Source: Chloroflexota bacterium
GTDB taxonomy: Bacteria > Chloroflexota > UBA6077 > CF-72
NCBI GenBank assembly: GCA_019247135.1
Contig: JAFAPL010000731.1
Span: 1-6,345, forward strand
Reading direction: 5' to 3'
Length of the DNA: 6,345 nucleotides
The translations under genes and the position numbers were made by a program. The first letter of the stretch is position 1. Each line of letters opens with the position of its first letter. The notes beneath the pieces were generated by a model, which had not been told where the DNA came from, did not search any database, and saw only the letters and a program-made list of their open reading frames with translations. This document shows positions 5,085-6,345 of this stretch, in pieces.

Positions 5085-6266
5085 TCATAGGGTACCGGCC
5101 AGCGGCGCACCGCTTGCGTGCTGGTCGGCAGTTACCCGCCGCGCGCGCAGCGCCGGCGACAGGACCACGGCGATGACGGCCAGCCCGGCCGCGGTCCAGT
5201 ACAGCCCGCTCACGCCGGCCAACTGAAGCGCGAGCCCGAGGATCCAGCTGCCCACCCCGATGCCGAGGTCGAAGGCAACGTAAAATGCGGCACTTGCACG
5301 GCCTGGCGCCTCGGGGAGCAGCGCGGCGTGACGAGCGATCAGCGCTGGATGGAAGAGTCCGCCGCTGATCGCGACGCCCGCTGCGCCAACGAGCAACGGC
5401 GGCACCGACTCGCCGATCGCCAGCAGGACTTGCGCAAGCAGCATGATGAGCGCCGCGACGAGGACCACTCGGCTCACGTCCAGTCGATCGAGTAGCGGCC
5501 CGCCGAAAAGCCGGGTGGCGATGATCGCGGCGCCGTAGACGGTGTACAGCACACCCGCCGAGATGGCGCGCCGCTCCGCGAGAATTGGAGCGAACTGAAA
5601 GAACGCGGCGAAGCCAGCCCCCAGCAGCGCGGTCGCGAGCATCGGCAGCCACAGGCGGCGCGGAATTGTCCATTGCTGCTGTGCGACGGCGCCGGCCACC
5701 TGGCCGCCCGACGGCACCAGGATCAGGGCGATGCCGCCGCCGAGCGCCGCAAAGGCCGCCGACATGAAAAAACCCCACTGCAACGACGCGATCTCCAGAA
5801 CCGCGGAAGCAGCTGCTGGCGTGAGCGAGATCGCCAGATTCGCGGCTGCCCCAAACACCGCCAGGCGTCGAGCGCGCTCGGCCTCGGCGACCAGCGACAC
5901 GACGAGCGCCGTGCCGGCCGTGGTGAACGCGACGTAGCCGCCGGCCTGCAGCATACGCAGTGCGAACAGAACGGCCAGGTTCGTCGAAAAACCAACGCCC
6001 AGCGCGCCGATCGCCAGTGACGCGGCGCCCGCCAGCATCACACGGCGTGGTCCGAGCCGGTCGCTGGCGACGCCCGCGATCGGGCGACCGATGAGCGAGG
6101 CGACCCCGAATGCGCCCAGCACGAAGCCAACCTGCCAGTCGGCCAGGCTTATCGCGGTCAGGTAGCGCGGCAACGGCACCAGTAGCGCGTAAAACCCGAC
6201 GAAGAAGGCGAGCGTCGCCGCAAACGTGAACCAATACACGTGCGCCGTCGTCCGCGTCACGCTCAT
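5085..6266 (-). CDS. MFS transporter, 12-helix, 393 aa
   Basis: This is a major facilitator superfamily secondary transporter of the inner membrane. From the ATG at 6266 it is 393 residues, with about twelve hydrophobic helices in two six-helix halves. Helix 1 is at about 10-30. The loop between helices 2 and 3 carries the MFS motif A form GVASDRLGPRR (65-75), with a degenerate echo in the second half (GGPLLDRLDVSR, 255-266). A polar central loop lies near 186-206. Glycine-rich helices near 290-305 and 330-348 complete the C half. Substrate and direction (uptake or drug-type efflux) cannot be read from the sequence. A GTG at 6293 would add nine residues (VQHSSGEDM) and is the alternative start; the ATG is closer to the first helix. 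The gene is first in a pair with the monooxygenase, 3 bp downstream, which suggests it moves that enzyme's substrate or product. Confidence 0.92.
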   Translation of the reverse strand: MSVTRTTAHVYWFTFAATLAFFVGFYALLVPLPRYLTAISLADWQVGFVLGAFGVASLIGRPIAGVASDRLGPRRVMLAGAASLAIGALGVGFSTNLAVLFALRMLQAGGYVAFTTAGTALVVSLVAEAERARRLAVFGAAANLAISLTPAAASAVLEIASLQWGFFMSAAFAALGGGIALILVPSGGQVAGAVAQQQWTIPRRLWLPMLATALLGAGFAAFFQFAPILAERRAISAGVLYTVYGAAIIATRLFGGPLLDRLDVSRVVLVAALIMLLAQVLLAIGESVPPLLVGAAGVAISGGLFHPALIARHAALLPEAPGRASAAFYVAFDLGIGVGSWILGLALQLAGVSGLYWTAAGLAVIAVVLSPALRARRVTADQHASGAPLAGTL

Positions 6267-6316
6267 GTCTTCGCCCGAGCTGTGCTGGACCACTGCGCCC
6301 CTGTCGTCGCGCGCGA

Positions 6317-6333
6317 AACTGTGAAGTTGTCAA
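6317..6333 (-). promoter_or_regulatory. Possible promoter/operator upstream of the MFS gene
   Basis: On the minus strand a perfect TTGACA (6333-6328) lies within AACTTGACAACTT, two AACTT pentamers three bases apart, followed by an overlapping AACT-N4-AGTT inverted repeat (6328-6317). This AT-richer patch stands out in GC-rich surroundings about 50 bp before the MFS start. No convincing -10 element follows at 16-18 bases (the sequence is GC-rich there), so the -35 assignment is tentative. The repeats could be a regulator site. Confidence 0.3.
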
Positions 6334-6345
6334 GTTCGTTGATCG

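Noticed and set aside
4972..6333. 453-aa open frame on the minus strand overlapping the MFS gene
   Set aside because: It is another frame of the same strand; its Arg/Gly/Ala-rich composition lacks domains, while the MFS frame has twelve helices and motif A.

Overview
This is a dense, GC-rich stretch of bacterial chromosome with eight supportable protein genes, no RNA genes, no CRISPR array and no recognisable transposase. The gene families (ChaB with a C-terminal Rho_N-like domain, a DAGK/YegS-type lipid kinase, a flavin monooxygenase of the acyl-CoA dehydrogenase fold, and a small one-helix membrane protein ending in a PxPS tail) fit a soil or environmental high-GC bacterium such as Chloroflexota or Actinomycetota. 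Nothing in the window fixes the phylum, so this placement is an inference.

Layout. Bases 1-206 hold no gene I can support, only a short 27-bp-period direct repeat and a small hairpin. Positions 207-1164 carry two unrecognised minus-strand genes in tandem: a membrane-anchored protein with an extracytoplasmic domain (676-1164), then a soluble 149-aa protein (207-656). Divergent from them is a 60-aa single-helix membrane protein (1187-1369, plus). It converges on a D-2-hydroxyacid dehydrogenase (1396-2361, minus). A 95-bp divergent gap with a 17-bp inverted repeat over the dehydrogenase start leads to a plus-strand pair: ChaB-Rho_N (2457-2843) and a diacylglycerol/lipid kinase (about 2840-3850). 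These converge, across a 46-bp gap with a hairpin, on a minus-strand pair: an MFS transporter (5085-6266) followed after 3 bp by a flavin-dependent monooxygenase/acyl-CoA dehydrogenase-fold enzyme (3897-5081).

How the genes may work together. The MFS gene and the monooxygenase are almost certainly co-transcribed and look like an uptake-or-efflux plus oxidation cassette for a small, probably aromatic or xenobiotic, compound; the substrate is unknown and no flavin reductase is visible. ChaB and the lipid kinase are translationally coupled by a 4-base stop/start overlap.

The most distinctive observation is that the lipid kinase frame contains no ATG, GTG or TTG upstream of its conserved N-terminal motif. 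The best start is a CTG with a well-placed Shine-Dalgarno sequence in a CTGA overlap, the alternatives being frameshifting or a sequence error. Otherwise most of the window is ordinary housekeeping and accessory content. I found no convincing sign of a new defence, mobile or RNA-based system.
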